The position numbers and the translations under genes were made by a program. From Acarospora socialis (lineage: Eukaryota; Ascomycota; Lecanoromycetes; Acarosporales; Acarosporaceae), in contig JAMYGW020000005.1 of the NCBI GenBank assembly GCA_025617375.2, forward strand, positions 1,364,001-1,428,000: a stretch of 64,000 bases of DNA. The letters are read 5' to 3'. The notes below the pieces were generated by a model that saw nothing but the letters and a program-made list of their open reading frames with translations, was not told where the DNA came from and searched no databases. Below are positions 61,901-64,000 of the stretch, in pieces; position 1 is the first letter of the stretch; each line of letters starts with the position of its first letter.

Positions 61901-62233
61901 CCCGGTCGATGACGAGTGATGTGTTCCTCCACTTCCTCTGCCATATGTCAACCTTGCGCTCCAGCTAGAATCACCGTCCCCGACCAACCGATGACTGGGG
62001 TCGCTATCGTCCCTCTCATCGTCGAAGAGGTTTTCATCCACCCGATAGCTCGGCGAGCTCAGCGGTCTGCCTTGGCTCATGCGCTTCAAGGCAATTCCTC
62101 CATCGAACGACTTGCTGCCGCCCGGAAGACGCTCGAAAACACGGAACGATGGCTGTGGTGGGTTGGCGACTTCCTCTAATGCAGTTGCAGACGACTTTCG
62201 ACGTGAGAACCCCTTCGGTAGTTTAATGGGCAT
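58987..62233 (-). CDS. Long intrinsically disordered fungal protein, function unknown
   Basis: Exons (minus) are 61424-62233 and 58987-61371 with a 52-base intron, phase 0, giving 1064 residues. The N terminus MPIKLPKGFSRRKSSATAL and the following PSFRVFERLPGG segment look like the start of a Pezizomycotina-conserved protein family I have seen as 'uncharacterised'. Most of the chain is Ser/Pro/Thr-rich with many SP/TP and RxxS motifs typical of phospho-regulated scaffolds. A charged helix with ERNRQAARQRRKQEAHMAIY lies near 500-550. A Met/Gln/Pro-rich low-complexity zone lies near 800-890 (QMTQQMAQMMQVQMQWMQQM). A conserved-looking basic/acidic C terminus (SDEDEDEGWEEMRRKRENKK, then STWRLRKSANGLQDMYYPGT) closes the protein. 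No catalytic domain or membrane segment is seen. It is divergent from whatever lies right of the window. Confidence 0.88.
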
Positions 62234-64000
62234 CAAGAGCGGTAGATAAAGGTCCCGCAAACCGTAGGCAGTTGGTTGTTCTTGGGTTTGAAGCGAAGGC
62301 GTGGCCGTGAACAGGCAATAGCGTGCGTTGCGTTGTTGCAGCTAATATGAGCTAAGCCGATACTATGGACTGATTGTACCCAGAGCTCTGGACCTCTCAA
62401 TTTCCGTGACGCTGTTCGTTACATTCGTAATTTGATTGACAATGTATGACTTCAAAGGCTGATGCTGAACCGAGAATAAACAATCGGCTTCCTGCAGGTG
62501 ACAAACTCCAGGTTAGCAACGGCCCTCGTGGTTCGCGAAACTCGGTGTAACTCGTTTATCAAAGGTCCATCGATGTTTCCAGTGAAGAGATGATCGTGAC
62601 GGAAGACGTTGGATAAGTTGTAGATGGAGGGCCTTTGAGCGTGGTGCCACCTCAATTCTCGTTCATCTAGCTGGCAAGCTTGGTGAGTGGCAATCCAGAC
62701 AGATTTCGCACTGCTAGAGTGTATCGGATTCAATGTTGGAGGTTGGTCTTCGTAAATGGTGAGGCGGAGGCGGAGTCGGAGTCGGAGTTGTTGTTGGGTT
62801 CCTGGATGTTTTTGCTTGGTCCCAAGAATAGAAGGCAGGGAAGGGAAGGGACGGAAAACAAAACAGTGGCCCACTTACCAGGGGTCGGTCTTACGTCGTC
62901 ACTTCAGGTAGGTATGGAATGGAAGGATTGAACGGACAGACGGCCAGATGCAATTACTTTTCAGCGTGTGTGAAGGAATATACTGTACTGTAACGAAGTC
63001 GTCGAAAGATCATTGAAGTCGTGAGAAAGGAGTTGAGGAATCGGTAGTAGTATTGATTTGTGTCTATCCAATCCTGTGGTTGGGGTGAGCAGATCCCGAT
63101 TCTCGTCAAAAGCAGCCTCCGGAACGCATCTTCTTCCACACTAGCGCCGGTGTTTACAGCACAGAGACCGGGAGAGTCTGAGATCCGAGACAGCCAAGTA
63201 AACTTCACGGGCTTCTGTACACAGTAGAGCACAGCGGACTTCATACCTGCTGCTCGTCTTTGGCTTTATTGAGGAATTCATTCTACCAATCCGACACAGT
63301 CATAAGATAATTTTTGATATTAAGTACGAGTCCTGCATGTTGTGCATGACACGAAGAAGGAAGAGGAGACTCTTTCTGCAGCTGGCTTACAACTACTCGA
63401 TAAGGTACGGAGTACCTCCGTACAATACCTACTTTCCAGGTTGTCCGCGTCACACATATTTGGGCTTTCAAAGAGGCTTTGCTTTGCTCGCATATCAGGG
63501 TCCCCAGTTGCGGAGTCCTCTGCTCTGCAAGTGCGCGTCGCTCACACCCATGTGCTTCGTAAGTGGTCAATGGTGCCGACCATGCGTTGGGCGGGCTGGG
63601 ACATTTCGGCACACTCTCCAATCACCGTTGTGGGCGCCGAAGATCCTCGACTCCATTGACACGACGCTTTTCGCCAAGTGGAGACCGCTTCGTTCTTATT
63701 GTTGTCAGGGGCTGGCAACCATTAGGTACAGATGTACCTTCGAGTCTTGAGGCTGTTGCATGTGTATTTTCCATCTTACTCAGCTCGAGATTGACTAAGG
63801 CAAGGTGTTGGTGTAAAATAACAATGACTCGTATCGGGAGCGTTCCAGAGATGCGATCACCTTTGCGAGACAAACGCTGTTCTCACACTTCATCAATGTG
63901 CGGACCTGAACGAGTACCTCAGCGATGCTGGTGCTATCCCACCCGGTGCAAGGGTGTGTCACCCCGTCTCCCCGGTTGCATGTTTGGACTTTGTAACACC
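62234..64000. other. Right end of window, no gene supported
   Basis: The first part is the upstream region of the disordered-protein gene. Several open frames of 80-140 codons (for example at 62452-62874 minus and 63337-63750 plus) overlap each other and show no family resemblance. A GGAGGC/GGAGTC trinucleotide-like patch lies at 62759-62795. Confidence 0.35.

Noticed and set aside
1-64000. CRISPR arrays, rRNA genes, telomeric repeats
   Set aside because: No regularly spaced identical repeats, no rRNA-like blocks and no TTAGGG arrays were seen.

Overview
This 64 kb window reads as a filamentous ascomycete chromosome (Pezizomycotina). The evidence is many short GT-AG introns (about 41-145 bases), fungus-restricted families (a CFEM protein, a fungal rhodopsin-like membrane protein, a patatin/NB-ARC/TPR NLR-type gene), and an AT-rich island made of heavily mutated retrotransposons. 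The class cannot be fixed from sequence alone. Exon structures below were worked out by hand from splice signals plus family alignment memory. For every intact gene except the possible small one near 17 kb, the exon lengths sum to a multiple of three.

Left arm (0-17.9 kb): translation factor eIF2-gamma (+); the bifunctional purine enzyme ADE16/17 (-); an MFS transporter (-) divergent from a CFEM cell-surface protein (+); a seven-helix fungal rhodopsin-domain protein (-) divergent from a SAM-dependent O-methyltransferase (+); methylthioribose-1-phosphate isomerase MRI1 (+); and a doubtful small gene (-).

Centre (17.95-29.37 kb): an AT-rich island made of one Ty1/copia LTR element (175-base LTRs, GATAT target duplication). 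A Ty3/gypsy LTR element (317-base LTRs, ATTTA duplication) is nested inside it. Both are broken fossils. The inside of the island almost completely lacks CpG, CpC and GpG but keeps CpA/TpG, which is not the usual CpA-type RIP signature.

Right arm (29.4-64 kb): a SAM + HMG-box putative regulator (+); a gene-free spacer with a degenerate ~117-base tandem repeat; nucleotide excision repair ATPase RAD16 (-); a decayed patatin/NB-ARC/TPR gene (-); a monocarboxylate-type MFS transporter with a GC-AG intron (-) divergent from a secreted class 3 lipase (+); a BEM3-like PX/PH/RhoGAP protein (+); a C2-domain protein (-); and a long disordered conserved protein (-).

Most genes are core housekeeping or surface/transport genes with no operon-like linkage, and I see no complete biosynthetic gene cluster. 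The least ordinary signals are the atypical mutation signature of the retroelement island, the decayed NLR, the minisatellite, the 7-base microexon and a recurrent intergenic CTACCTTAY word.
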